Shown here piece after piece: positions 49,217-62,700 of a stretch of DNA of 64,000 nt. The notes beneath the pieces were generated by a model. It saw nothing but the letters and a program-made list of their open reading frames with translations. It was not told where the DNA came from and made no database searches. A program made the position numbers and the translations under genes. Origin of the DNA: Hydractinia symbiolongicarpus (lineage: Eukaryota; Cnidaria; Hydrozoa; Anthoathecata; Hydractiniidae); NCBI RefSeq assembly GCF_029227915.1, contig NC_079888.1, positions 21,680,001 through 21,744,000 of the forward strand, written 5' to 3'. Numbering within the stretch: the stretch's first letter is position 1; the number at the start of each line of letters is the position of its first letter.

Positions 49217-52200
49217 AAAAAAATAATTTAAAAAATCGTTTTGGAAATGAGTTTACTCACAGTGTACTTTCTTTGTATACATTCGACTATACGGGCCAAG
49301 CCCGGGATTTACGTGAAATCTCGGGTTTTCGTTTGCCGGCGATTAAACCACTTTCATTAGGCGTCTCATCAAAAATGAAAACATTTCTGAAAACTACAAG
49401 TCTCATGCGTTTTAGTGGTGAAAAAATAATTTAAAAATTCGTTCGGGAAATGAGTTTACTCACTGGGTACTTTCCTTGTATACTTTTGACTATACGGGCC
49501 GAGTCCGGGATTTACGGGAAATCGCGGATTTTCGTTTGCCGGCGATTAAACTTCTTTTATTCAGCGTCCCATCAAATATAAAAACATTTTTGAAAACTAC
49601 AAGTCTCATGCCTTTAGTGGTAAAAAAATAATTTAAAAAATCGTTTTGGAAATGAGTATACTCACAGGGTACTTTCTTTGTATACATTCGACTATGCGGG
49701 CCAAGCCCGGGATTTACGGGAAATCTCGGGTTTTCGTTTGCCGGCGATTAAACCACTTTCATTAAGCGTCTCATCAAAAATAAAAACATTTCTGAAAACT
49801 ACAAGTCTCATGCGTTTTAGTGGTGAAAAAATAATTTAAAAATTCGTTTGGGAAATGAGTTTACTCACTGGGTACTTTCCTTGTATACTTTTGACTATAC
49901 GGGCCGAGTCCGGGATTTACCGGAAATCGCAGGTTTTCGTTTGCCGGCGATTATACTTCTTTTATTCAGCTTCCCATCAAATTTAAAAACATTTTGAAAA
50001 CTACAAGCCTCATGCGCTTAGTGGTAATAAAACAATATAAAAAATCGTTCTGGAAATGAGTTTACTCCCTGCGTACTTTCTTTGTATACTTTTGACTATA
50101 CGGGCCGAGTCCCGGATTTACGGGAAATCGCGGATTTTCGTTTGCCGGCGATTAAACCACTTTCATTAAGCGTCTCATCAAAAATGAAAACATTTCTGAA
50201 AACTACAAGTCTCATGCGTTTTAGTGGTAAAAAAATAATTTAAAAATTCGTTCGGGAAATGAGTTTACTCACTGGGTACTTTCCCTGTATACCTTTGACT
50301 ATACGGGCCGAGTCCGGGATTTACGGGAAATCGCGGGTTTTCGTTTGCCGGCGATTAAACTTCTTTCAATCAGCGTTTCATCCAAAATGAAAACATTTTT
50401 AAAAACTACAAGTCTCATGCGTTTCAGCGGTGAAAAAATAATTTAAAAAATCCTTTGGGAAATGAGTTTACTCCCTGGGTACTTTCTTTGTATACTATTG
50501 ACTATAAGGGTCGAGTCCGGGATTTATGGGAAATCGCAGGTTTTCGTTTGCCGGCGATTAAACTTCTTTTATTCAGCGTCTTATCGAAAATGAAAACATT
50601 TTTGAAAACTACAAGTCTCATGCGTTTTAGTGGTGAAAAAATAATTTAAAAATCGTTCGGGAAATGAGTTTACACCCTGGGTACTTTCCTTGTATACTTT
50701 TGACTATACGGGCCGAGTCCGGGATTTACGGGAAATCGCGGATTTTCGTTTGCCGGCGATTAAACTTCTTTTATTCAGCGTCCCATCAAATATAAAAACA
50801 TTTTTGAAAACTACAAGTCTCATGCCTTTAGTGGTAAAAAAATAATTTAAAAAATCGTTTTGGAAATGAGTTTACTCACAGGGTACTTTTTTTGTATACA
50901 TTCGACTATACGGGCCAAGGCCGGGATTTACGGGAAATCTCGGGTTTTCGTTTGCCGGCGATTAAACCACTTTCATTAAGCGTCTCATCAAAAATAAAAA
51001 CATTTCTGAAAACTACAAGTCTCATGCGTTTTAGTGGTGAAAAAATAATTTAAAAATTCGTTCGGGAAATGAGTTTACTCACTGGGTACTTTCCTTGTAT
51101 ACTTTTGACTATACGGGCCGAGTCCGGGATTTACGGGAAATCGCGGATTTTCGTTTGCCGGCGATTAAACTTCTTTTATTCAGCGTCCCATCAAATATAA
51201 AAACATTTTTGAAAACTACAAGTCTCATGCCTTTAGTGGTAAAAAAATAATTTAAAAAATCGTTTTGGAAATGAGTTTACTCACAGGGTACTTTTTTTGT
51301 ATACATTCGACTATACGGGCCAAGGCCGGGATTTACGGGAAATCTCGGGTTTTCGTTTGCCGGCGATTAAACCACTTTCATTAAGCGTCTCATCAAAAAT
51401 AAAAACATTTCTGAAAACTACAAGTCTCATGCGTTTTAGTGGTGAAAAAATAATTTAAAAATTCGTTCGGGAAATGAGTTTACTCACTGGGTACTTTCCT
51501 TGTATACTTTTGACTATACGGGCCGAGTCCGGGATTTACCGGAAATCGCGGGTTTTCGTTTGCCGGCGATTATACTTCTTTTATTCAGCGTCCCATCAAA
51601 TTTAAAAACATTTTTGAAAACTACAAGCCTCATGCGCTTAGTGGTAATAAAACAATATAAAAAATCGTTCTGGAAATGAGTTTACTCCCTGCGTACTTTC
51701 TTTGTATACTTTTGACTATACGGGCCGAGTCCCGGATTTACGGGAAATCGCGGATTTTCGTTTGCCGGCGATTAAACCACTTTCATTAAGCGTCTCATCA
51801 AAAATGAAAACATTTCTGAAAACTACAAGTCTCATGCGTTTTAGTGGTAAAAAAATAATTTAAAAATTCGTTCGGGAAATGAGTTTACTCACTGGGTACT
51901 TTCCTTGTATACTTTTGACTATACGGGCCGAGTCCGGGATTTACGGGAAATCGCGGGTTTTCGTTTGCCGGCGATTAAACTTCTTTCAATCAGCGTCTTA
52001 TCCAAAATGAAAACATTTTTAAAAACTACAAGTCTCATGCGTTTTAGCGGTGAAAAAATAATTTAAAAAATCCTTTGGGAAATGAGTTTACTCCCTGGGT
52101 ACTTTCTTTGTATACTATTGACTATAAGGGCCGAGTCCGGGATTTATGGGAAATCGCAGGTTTTCGTTTGCCGGCGATTAAACTTCTTTTATTCAGCGTC

Positions 52201-54100
52201 TCATCGAAAATGAAAACATTTTTGAAAACTACAAGTCTCATGCGTTTTAGTGGTGAAAAAATAATTTAAAAATCGTTCGGGAAATGAGTTTACACCCTGG
52301 GTACTTTCTTTGTATACTTTTGACTATACGGGCCGAGTCCAGGATTTAAGGGAAATTGCAGGTTTTCATTTGCCGGCGATTAAACATCTTTTATTCAGCG
52401 TCTCATCAAAAATGAAAACATTTTTGAAAACTACAAGTCTCATGCGTTTTAGTGGTGAAAAAATAATTTAAAAATTCGTTCGGGAAATGAGTTTACTCAC
52501 TGGGTACTTTTCTTGTATACTTTTGACTATACGGGCCGAGTTCGGGATTTACGGGAAATTGCGGGTTTTCGTTTGCCGGCGATTAAACTTCTTTTATTCA
52601 GCGTCTCATCAAAAATGAAAACATTTTTAAAAACTACAAGTCTCATGGGCTTTAGTTGTAAAAAAATAATTTAAAAAATCGTTTTGGAAATGAGTTTACT
52701 CTCAGGGTACTTTCTTTGTATACATTCGACTATACGGGCCAAGCACGGGATTTACGGGAAATCTCGGGTTTTCGTTTGCCGGCGATTAAACCACTTTCAT
52801 TAAGCGTCTCATCAAAAATGAAAACATTTCTAAAAACTACAAGTCTCATGCGTTTTAGTGGTGAAAAGATAATTTAAAAATTCGTTCGGGAAATGAGTTT
52901 ACTCACTGGGTACTTTCCTTGTATACTTTTGACTATACGGGCCGAGTCCGGGATTTACGGGAAATCGCGGATTTTCGTTTGCCGGCGATTAAACTTCTTT
53001 TATTCAGCGTCCCATCAAATATGAAAACATTTTTGAAAACTACAAGTCTCATGCCTTTAGTGGTAAAAAAATAATTTAAAAAATCGTTTTGGAAATGAGT
53101 TTACTCACAGGGTACTTTCTTTGTATACATTCGACTATACGGGCCAAGCCCGGGATTTACGGGAAATATCGGGTTTTCGTTTGCCGGCGATTAAACCACT
53201 TTCATTAAGCATCTCATCAAAAATGAAAACATTTCTGAAAACTACAAGTCTCATGCGTTTTAGTGGTGAAAAAATAATTTAAAAATTCGTTCGGGAAATG
53301 AGTTTACTCACTGGGTACTTTCCTTGTATACTTTTGACCATACGGGCCGAGTTCGGGATTTACGGAAAATCGCGGGTTTTCGTTTGCCGGCGATTAAACC
53401 ACTTTCATTAAGCGTCTCATCAAAAATGAAAACATTTCTGAAAACTACAAGTCTCATGCGTTTTAGTGGTAAAAAAATAATTTAAAAATTCGTTCGGGAA
53501 ATGAGTTTACTCACTGGGTACTTTCCTTGTATACTTTTGACTATACGGGCCGAGTCCGGGATTTACGGGAAATCGCGGGTTTTCATTTGCCGGCGATTAA
53601 ACTTCTTTTAATCAGCGTCTCATCAAAAATGAAAACATTTTTAAAAACTACAAGTCTCATGCGTTTTAGTGGTGAAAAAATAATTTAAAAAATCGTTTGG
53701 GAAATGAGTTTACTCCCTGGGTACTTTCTTTGTATACTATTGACTATAAGGGCCGAGTCCGGGATTTACGGGAAATCGCAGGTTTTCGTTTGCCGGCGAT
53801 TAAACTTCTTTTATTCAGCGTCTCATCAAAAATGAAAACAATTTTGAAAACTACAAGTCTCATGCGTTTTAGTGGTGAAAAAATAATTTAAAAAATCGTT
53901 CCGGAAATGAGTTTACACCCTGGGTACTTTCTTTGTATACTTTTGACTATACGGGCCGAGTCCAGGATTTAAGGGAAATTGCAGGTTTTCATTTGCCGGC
54001 GATTAAACATCTTTTATTCAGCGTCTCATCAAAAATGAAAACATTTTTAAAAACTACAAGTCTCATGGGCTTTAGTGGTGAAATAATAATTTAAAAAATC
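49216..54100 (-). repeat. Satellite A, inverted block, proximal part with 8-monomer units
   Basis: About 24 monomers in reverse orientation. A unit of about 1,620 bp recurs: the subtype starting near 50455 is found again at 52075 and 53697, and the private cgcttagtggtaataaaac occurs at about 50013 and 51633. A dimer of about 406 bp is duplicated inside it (around 50640-51460, both with gggccaaggccggg). The monomer subtypes are those of the forward block, including the aggatttaagggaaattgcagg type and the tactattgactataa type. Confidence 0.88.
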
Positions 54101-55699
54101 GTTTGGGAAATGAGTTTACTCCCTGGGTACTTTCTTTGTATACTTTTGACTACGCGGGCCAAGCCTGGGATTTACGGGAAATCGCGGGTTTTCCTTTGCC
54201 GGCGATTAAACTTCTTTTATTCAGCGTCTCATCAAAAATGAAAACATTTTTAAAAACTACAAGTCTCATGCGTTTTAGTGGTGAAAAAGTAATTTAAAAA
54301 ATCGTTCGGAAAATGAGTTTACTCCCTGGGTACTTTCTTTGTATACTTTTGACTATGCGGGCCAAGCCTGGGATTTACGGGAAATCGGGGGTTTTCGTTT
54401 GCCGGCGATTAAACTTCTTTTATTAAGCGTCTCATCAAAAATGAAAACATTTTTAAGAACTACAAGTCTTATGCGTTTTAGTGGTGAAAAAATAATTTAA
54501 AAAATCGTTCTGGAAATGAGTTTACTCACAGGGTACTTTTTTTGTATACATTCGACTATCCGGGCCAAGCCCGGGATTTACGGGAATTCGCGGGTTTTCG
54601 TTTGCCGGCCATTAAACCTGTTTCATTAAGCGTCTCATCAAAAATGAAAACATTTTTGAAAACTACAAGTCTCATGCGTTTTAGTGGTGAAAAAAAAAAT
54701 TAAAAAATCGTTCGGGAAGTGAGTTTACTCCCTGGGTACTTTCTTTGTATACATTCGACTATACGGGCCAAGCCCCGGATTTACGGGAAATCGCGGGATT
54801 TCGTTTGCCGGCGATTAAACCTCTTTCATTAAGTGTCTCATCAAAAATGAAAACAATTTTGAAAACTACAAGTCTCATGCGTTTTAGTGGTGAAAAAATA
54901 ATTTAAAAAATCGTTCGGGAAATGAGTTTACTCCCTGGGTACTTTCTTTGTATACTTTTGACTATACGGGCCGAGTACGGGATTTACGGGAAATCGCGGA
55001 TTTTCGTTTGCCGGCGATTAAACTTCTTTTATTCAGCGTCCCATCAAATATGAAAACATTTTTTAAAACTACAAGTCTCATGCGTTTAGTGGAAAAAAAA
55101 AATATAAAAAATCGTTCGGGAAATGAGTTTACTCCCTGGGTACTTTCTTTTTATACTTTTGACTATACGGGCCGAGTCCGGGGTTCACGGGAAATGGCGG
55201 TTTTTCGTTTGCCGGCGATTAAACTTTATTTATTCAGCGTCTCATCAAAAATGAAAACATTTTTGAAAACTACAAGTCTCATGCGTTTTAGTGTTGAAAA
55301 AATAATTTAAAAAATCGTTCTGGAAATGAGTTTACTCACAGGGTACTTTCTTTGTATACATTCGACTATACGGGCGAAGCCCGGGATTTACGGGAAATCG
55401 CGGGTTTTCGTTAGCCGGCGAATAAACCTCCTTCATTAGGCGTCTGATCAAAAATGAAAACATTTTTGAAAACTACAAGTCTCATGCGTTTTAGTGGTGG
55501 AAAAAAAATTTAAAAAATCGTTCTGGAAATGAGTTTACTCACAGGGTACTTTCTTTGAATACATTCGACTATATGGGCCCAGCCCGGGATTTACGGGAAA
55601 TCGCGGGTTTTCGTTTGCCGGCGATTAAACCTCCTTCATTAGGCGTCTGATCAAAAATGAAAACATTTTTAAAAACTACAAGTCTCATGCGTTTTAGTG

Positions 55700-57450
55700 G
55701 TGAAAAAAAAATTTAAAAAATCGTTCGGGAAATGAGTTTACTCCCTGGGTACTTTCTTTGTATACATTCGACTATACGGCCAAGCCCCGGATTTACGGGA
55801 AATCGCGGGATTTCGTTCGCCGGCGATTAAACCTTTTTCATTAAGCGTCTCATCAAAAATGAAAACATTTTTGAAAACTACAAGCCTCATGCGTTTTAGT
55901 GGTGAAAAAATAATTTAAAAAATCGTTCGGGAAATGAGTTTACTCCCTGGGTACTTTCTTTGTATACTTTTGACTATACGGGCCGAGTCCAGGATTTACA
56001 GGAAATCGCGGATTTTCGTTTGCCGGCGATTAAACTTCTTTCATTCAGCGTCCCATCAAATATGAAAACATTTTTGAAAACTACAAGTCTCATGCGTTTA
56101 GTGGTGAAAAAATAATTTAAAAAATCGTTCGGGGAATGAGCTTACTCCCTGGGTACTTTCTTTGTATACTTTTGACTATACGGGCCGAGTCCAGGATTTA
56201 CGGGAAATCGCAGAGTTTCGTTTGCCGGCGATTAAACCTCCTTCATTAGGCGTCTGATCAAAAATGAAAACATTTTTAAAAACTACAAGTCTCATGCGTT
56301 TTAGTGGTGAAAAAAAATTTAAAAAATCGTTCGGGAAATGAGTTTACTCCCTGGGTACTTTCTTTGTATACATTCGACTATACGGCCAAGCCCCGGATTT
56401 ACGGGAAATCGCGGGATTTCGTTCGCCGGCGATTAAACCTTTTTCATTAAGCGTCTCATCAAAAATGAAAACATTTTTGAAAACTACAAGCCTCATGCGT
56501 TTTAGTGGTGGAAAAATAATTTAAAAAATCGTTCGGGAAATGAGTTTACTCCCTGGGTACTTTCTTTGTATACTTTTGACTATACGGGCCGAGTCCAGGA
56601 TTTACGGGAAATCGCGGATTTTCGTTTGCCGGCGATTAAACTTCTTTCATTAAGCGTCTCATCAAAAATGAAAACATTTTTGAAAACTACAAGTCTCATG
56701 CGTTTAGTGGTGAAAAAATAATTTAAAAAATCGTTCGGGGAATGAGCTTACTCCCTGGGTACTTTCTTTGTATACTTTTGACTATACGGGCCGAGTCCAG
56801 GATTTACGGGAAATCGCGGAGTTTCGTTTGCCGGCGATTAAACCTCCTTCATTAGGCGTCTGATCAAAAATGAAAACATTTTTAAAAACTACAAGTCTCA
56901 TGCGTTTTAGTGGTGAAAAAAAATTTAAAAAATCGTTCGGGAAATGAGTTTACTCCCTGGGTACTTTCTTTGTATACATTCGACTGTACGGGCCAAACCC
57001 CGGATTTACGGGAAATCGCGGGATTTCGTTCGCCGGCGATTAAACCTTTTTCATTAAGCGTCTCATCAAAAATGAAAACATTTTTGAAAACTACAAGCCT
57101 CATGCGTTTTAGTGGTGAAAAAATAATTTAAAAAATCGTTCGGGAAATGAGTTTACTCCCTGGGTACTTTCTTTGTATACTTTTGACTATACGGGCCGAG
57201 TCCAGGATTTACGGGAAATAGCGGATTTTCGTTTGCCGGCGATTAAACTTCTTTCATTCAGCGTCCCATCAAATATGAAAACATTTTTGAAAACTACAAG
57301 TCTCATGCGTTTAGTGGTGAAAAAATAATTTAAAAAATCGTTCGGGGAATGAGCTTACTCCCTGGGTACTTTCTTTGTATACTTTTGACTATACGGGCCG
57401 AGTCCAGGATTTACGGGAAATCGCGGAGTTTCGTTTGCCGGCGATTAAAC
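55700..57450 (-). repeat. Tandem three-monomer unit (about 607 bp), three copies
   Basis: The marker ttcgttcgccgg lies at 55812, 56418 and 57025, spacings 606 and 607 bp. Each unit has the same three subtypes in order: the ttcgttcgcc type, the gagtccaggattt type with cttctttcatt, and the ggggaatgagcttac type followed by cctccttcattagg. The same trimer returns at 60267, 61888 and 62494, embedded in the larger 8-monomer unit. Confidence 0.85.
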
Positions 57451-58141
57451 TTCTTTTATTCAGCGTCCTATCAAATATGAAAACATTTTTGGAAACTACA
57501 TGTCTCATGCGTTTAGTGGTAAAAAAATAATACAAAAAATCGTTCGGGAAATGAGTTTACTCCCTGGGTACTTTCTTTGTATACTTTTGACTATACGGGC
57601 CGAGTCCGGGGTTTACGGAAAATGGCGGGTTTTCGTTTGCCGGCGATTAAACTTCTTTTATTCAGCGTCTCATCAAAAATGAAAACATTTTTGAAAACTA
57701 CAAGTCTCATGCGTTTTAGTGGTGAAAAAATAATTTAAAAAATCGTTCGGGAAATGAGTTTACTCCCTGGGTACTTTCTTTGTATACTTTTGACTATGCG
57801 GGCCAAGCCTGGGATTTACGGGAAATCGCGGGTTTTCGTTTGCCGGCGATTAAACTTCTTTCATTAAGCGTCTCATCAAAAATGAAAACATTTTTGAAAA
57901 CTACAAGTCTCATGCGTTTTAGTGGTGAAAAAATAATTTAAAAAATCGTTCGGGAAATGAGTTTACTCCCTGGGTACTTTCTTTGTATACTTTTGACTAT
58001 GCAAGCCAAGCCTGGGATTTACGGGAAATCGCGGGTTTTCGTTTGCCGGCGATTAAACTTCATTCATTAAGCGTCTCATCAAAAATGAAAACATTTTTAA
58101 AAACTAAAGGTCTTATGCGTTTTAGTGGTGAAAAAATAATG

Positions 58142-59761
58142 TAAAAAATCGTTCTGGAAATGAGTTTACTCACAGGGTACTTTTTTTGTATACATTCGAC
58201 TGTACGGGCCAAGCCCGGGATTTACGGGAAATCGCGGGTTTTCGTTTGCCGGCCATTAAACCTCTTTCATTAAGCGTCTCATCAAAAATGAAAACATTTT
58301 TGAAAACTACAAGTCTCATGCGTTTTAGTGGTGAAAAAAAAAATTAAAAAATCGTTCGGGAAGTAAGTTTACTCCCTGGGTACTTTCTTTGTATACATTC
58401 GACTGTACGGGCCTAGCCCCGGATTTACGGGAAATCGCGGGATTTCGTTTGCCGGCGATTAAACCTCTTTCATTAAGCGACTCATCAAAAATGAAAACAT
58501 TTTTGAAAACTACAAGTCTCATGCGTTTTAGTGGTGAAAAAATAATTTAAAAAATCGTTCGGGAAATAAGTTTACTCCCTGGGTACTTTCTTTGTATACT
58601 TTTGACTATACGGGCCGAGTACGGGATTTACGGGAAATCGCGGATTTTCGTTTGCCGGCGATTAAACTTCTTTTATTCAGCGTCCCATCAAATATGAAAA
58701 CATTTTTGAAAACTACAAGTCTCATGCGTTTAGTGGTAAAAAAAAATATAAAAAATCGTTCGGGAAATGAGTTTACTCCCTGGGTACTTTCTTTTTATAC
58801 TTTTGACTATACGGGCCGAGTCCGGGGTTCACGGGAAATGGCGGTTTTTCGTTTGCCGGCGATTAAACTTTATTTATTCAGCGTCTCATCAAAAATGAAA
58901 ACATTTTTGAAAACTACAAGTCTCATGCGTTTTAGTGTTGAAAAAATAATTTAAAAAATCGTTCTGGAAATGAGTTTACTCACAGGGTACTTTTTTTGTA
59001 TACATTCGACTGTACGGGCCAAGCCCGGGATTTACGGGAAATCGCGGGTTTTCGTTTGCCGGCCATTAAACCTCTTTCATTAAGCGTCTCATCAAAAATG
59101 AAAACATTTTTGAAAACTACAAGTCTCATGCGTTTTAGTGGTGAAAAAAAAAATTAAAAAATCGTTCGGGAAGTAAGTTTACTCCCTGGGTACTTTCTTT
59201 GTATACATTCGACTGTACGGGCCTAGCCCCGGATTTACGGGAAATCGCGGGATTTCGTTTGCCGGCGATTAAACCTCTTTCATTAAGCGACTCATCAAAA
59301 ATGAAAACATTTTTGAAAACTACAAGTCTCATGCGTTTTAGTGGTGAAAAAATAATTTAAAAAATCGTTCGGGAAATAAGTTTACTCCCTGGGTACTTTC
59401 TTTGTATACTTTTGACTATACGGGCCGAGTACGGGATTTACGGGAAATCGCGGATTTTCGTTTGCCGGCGATTAAACTTCTTTTATTCAGCGTCCCATCA
59501 AATATGAAAACATTTTTGAAAACTACAAGTCTCATGCGTTTAGTGGTAAAAAAAAAATATAAAAAATCGTTCGGGAAATGAGTTTACTCCCTGGGTACTT
59601 TCTTTTTATACTTTTGACTATACGGGCCGAGTCCGGGGTTCACGGGAAATGGCGGTTTTTCGTTTGCCGGCGATTAAACTTTATTTATTCAGCGTCTCAT
59701 CAAAAATGAAAACATTTTTGAAAACTACAAGTCTCATGCGTTTTAGTGTTGAAAAAATAAT
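58142..59761 (-). repeat. Tandem duplication of an 810-bp, four-monomer unit
   Basis: Copies at 58142-58951 and 58952-59761. Both contain gggcctagccccgg, taagcgactcatc, gagtacgggattt and ggggttcacggg in that order. A third partial occurrence follows 1,621 bp after the second, at about 60756, where the unit has expanded to eight monomers. Confidence 0.85.
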
Positions 59762-62700
59762 TTAAAAAATCGTTCTGGAAATGAGTTTACTCACAGGGTA
59801 ATTTCTTTGTATACATTCGACTATACGGGCGAAGGCCGGGATTTACGGGAAATCGCGGGTTTTCGTTTGCCGGCGATTAAACCTCCTTCATTAGGCGTCT
59901 GATCAAAAATGAAAACATTTTTGAAAACTACAAGTCTCATGCGTTTTAGTGGTGGAAAAAAAATTTAAAAAATCGTTCTGGAAATGAGTTTACTCACAGG
60001 GTACTTTCTTTGAATACATTCGACTATACGGGCCAAGCCCGGGATTTACGGGAAATCGCGGGTTTTCGTATGCCGGCGATTAAACCTCCTTCATTAGGCG
60101 TCTGATCCAAAATGAAAACATTTTTAAAAACTACAAGTCTCATGCGTTTTAGTGGTGAAAAAAAAATTTAAAAAATCGTTCGGGAAATGAGTTTACTCCC
60201 TGGGTACTTTCTTTGTATACATTCGACTATACGGCCAAGCCCCGGATTTACGGGAAATCGCGGGATTTCGTTCGCCGGCGATTAAACCTTTTTCATTAAG
60301 CGTCTCATCGAAAATGAAAACATTTTTGAAAACTACAAGCCTCATGCGTTTTAGTGGTGAAAAAATAATTTAAAAAATCGTTCGGGAAATGAGTTTACTC
60401 CCTGGGTACTTTCTTTGTATACTTTTGACTATACGGGCCGAGTCCAGGATTTACGGGAAATCGCGGATTTTCGTTTGCCGGCGATTAAACTTCTTTCATT
60501 CAGCGTCCCATCAAATATGAAAACATTTTTGAAAACTACAAGTCTCATGCGTTTAGTGGTGAAAAAATAATTTAAAAAATCGTTCGGGGAATGAGCTTAC
60601 TCCCTGGGTACTTTCTTTGTATACTTTTGACTATACGGGCCGAGTCCAGGATTTACGGGAAATCGCGGAGTTTCGTTTGCCGGCGATTAAACCTCCTTCA
60701 TTAGGCGTCTGATCAAAAATGAAAACATTTTTAAAAACTACAAGTCTCATGCGTTTTAGTGGTGAAAAAAAAAATTAAAAAATCGTTCGGGAAGTAAGTT
60801 TACTCCCTTGGTACTTTCTTTGTATACATTCGACTGTACGGGCCTAGCCCCGGATTTACGGGAAATCGCGGGATTTCGTTTGCCGGCGATTAAACCTCTT
60901 TCATTAAGCGACTCATCAAAAATGAAAACATTTTTGAAAACTACAAGTCTCATGCGTTTTAGTGGTGAAAAAATAATTTAAAAAATCGTTCGGGAAATAA
61001 GTTTACTCCCTGGGTACTTTCTTTGTATACTTTTGACTATACGGGCCGAGTACGGGATTTACGGGAAATCGCGGATTTTCGTTTGCCGGCGATTAAACTT
61101 CTTTTATTCAGCGTCCCATCAAATATGAAAACATTTTTGAAAACTACAAGTCTCATGCGTTTAGTGGTAAAAAAAAAATATAAAAAATCGTTCGGGAAAT
61201 GAGTTTACTCCCTGGGTACTTTCTTTTTATACTTTTGACTATACGGGCCGAGTCCGGGGTTCACGGGAAATGGCGGTTTTTCGTTTGCCGGCGATTAAAC
61301 TTTATTTATTCAGCGTCTCATCAAAAATGAAAACATTTTTAAAAACTACAAGTCTCATGCGTTTTAGTGTTGAAAAAATAATTTAAAAAATCGTTCTGGA
61401 AATGAGTTTACTCACAGGGTAATTTCTTTGTATACATTCGACTATACGGGCGAAGGCCGGGATTTACGGGAAATCGCGGGTTTTCGTTTGCCGGCGATTA
61501 AACCTCCTTCATTAGGCGTCTGATCAAAAATGAAAACATTTTTGAAAACTACAAGTCTCATGCGTTTTAGTGGTGGAAAAAAAATTTAAAAAATCGTTCT
61601 GGAAATGAGTTTACTCACAGGGTACTTTCTTTGAATACATTCGACTATACGGGCCAAGCCCGGGATTTACGGGAAATCGCGGGTTTTCGTATGCCGGCGA
61701 TTAAACCTCCTTCATTAGGCGTCTGATCCAAAATGAAAACATTTTTAAAAACTACAAGTCTCATGCGTTTTAGTGGTGAAAAAAAAATTTAAAAAATCGT
61801 TCGGGAAATGAGTTTACTCCCTGGGTACTTTCTTTGTATACATTCGAATATACGGCCAAGCCCCGGATTTACAGGAAATCGCGGGATTTCGTTCGCCGGC
61901 GATTAAACCTTTTTCATTAAGCGTCTCATCGAAAATGAAAACATTTTTGAAAACTACAAGCCTCATGCGTTTTAGTGGTGAAAAAATAATTTAAAAAATC
62001 GTTCGGGAAATGAGTTTACTCCCTGGGTACTTTCTTTGTATACTTTTGACTATACGGGCCGAGTCCAGGATTTACGGGAAATCGCGGATTTTCGTTTGCC
62101 GGCGATTAAACTTCTTTCATTCAGCGTCCCATCAAATATGAAAACATTTTTGAAAACTACAAGTCTCATGCGTTTAGTGGTGAAAAAATAATTTGAAAAA
62201 TCGTTCGGGGAATGAGCTTACTCCCTGGGTACTTTCTTTGTATACTTTTGACTATACGGGCCGAGTCCAGGATTTACGGGAAATCGCGGAGTTTCGTTTG
62301 CCGGCGATTAAACCTCCTTCATTAGGCGTCTGATCAAAAATGAAAACATTTTTAAAAACTACAAGTCTCATGCGTTTTAGTGGTGAAAAAAAATTTAAAA
62401 AATCGTTCGGGAAATGAGTTTACTCCCTGGGTACTTTCTTTGTATACATTCGACTATACGGCCAATCCCCGGATTTACGGGAAATCGCGGGATTTCGTTC
62501 GCCGGCGATTAAACCTTTTTCATTAAGCGTCTCATCAAAAATGAAAACATTTTTGAAAACTACAAGCCTCATGCGTTTTAGTGGTGAAAAAGTAATTTAA
62601 AAAATCGTTCGGGAAATGAGTTTACTCCCTGGGTACTTTCTTTGTATACTTTTGACTATACGGGCCGAGTCCAGGATTTACGGGAAATCGCGGATTTCCG

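Noticed and set aside
54948-55310. 120-codon frame in the inverted satellite, also at 58592-58954
   Set aside because: It spans two monomers only because length changes keep the frame open, and the product is the usual satellite frame read twice. There is no start context or conservation beyond the duplicated DNA.
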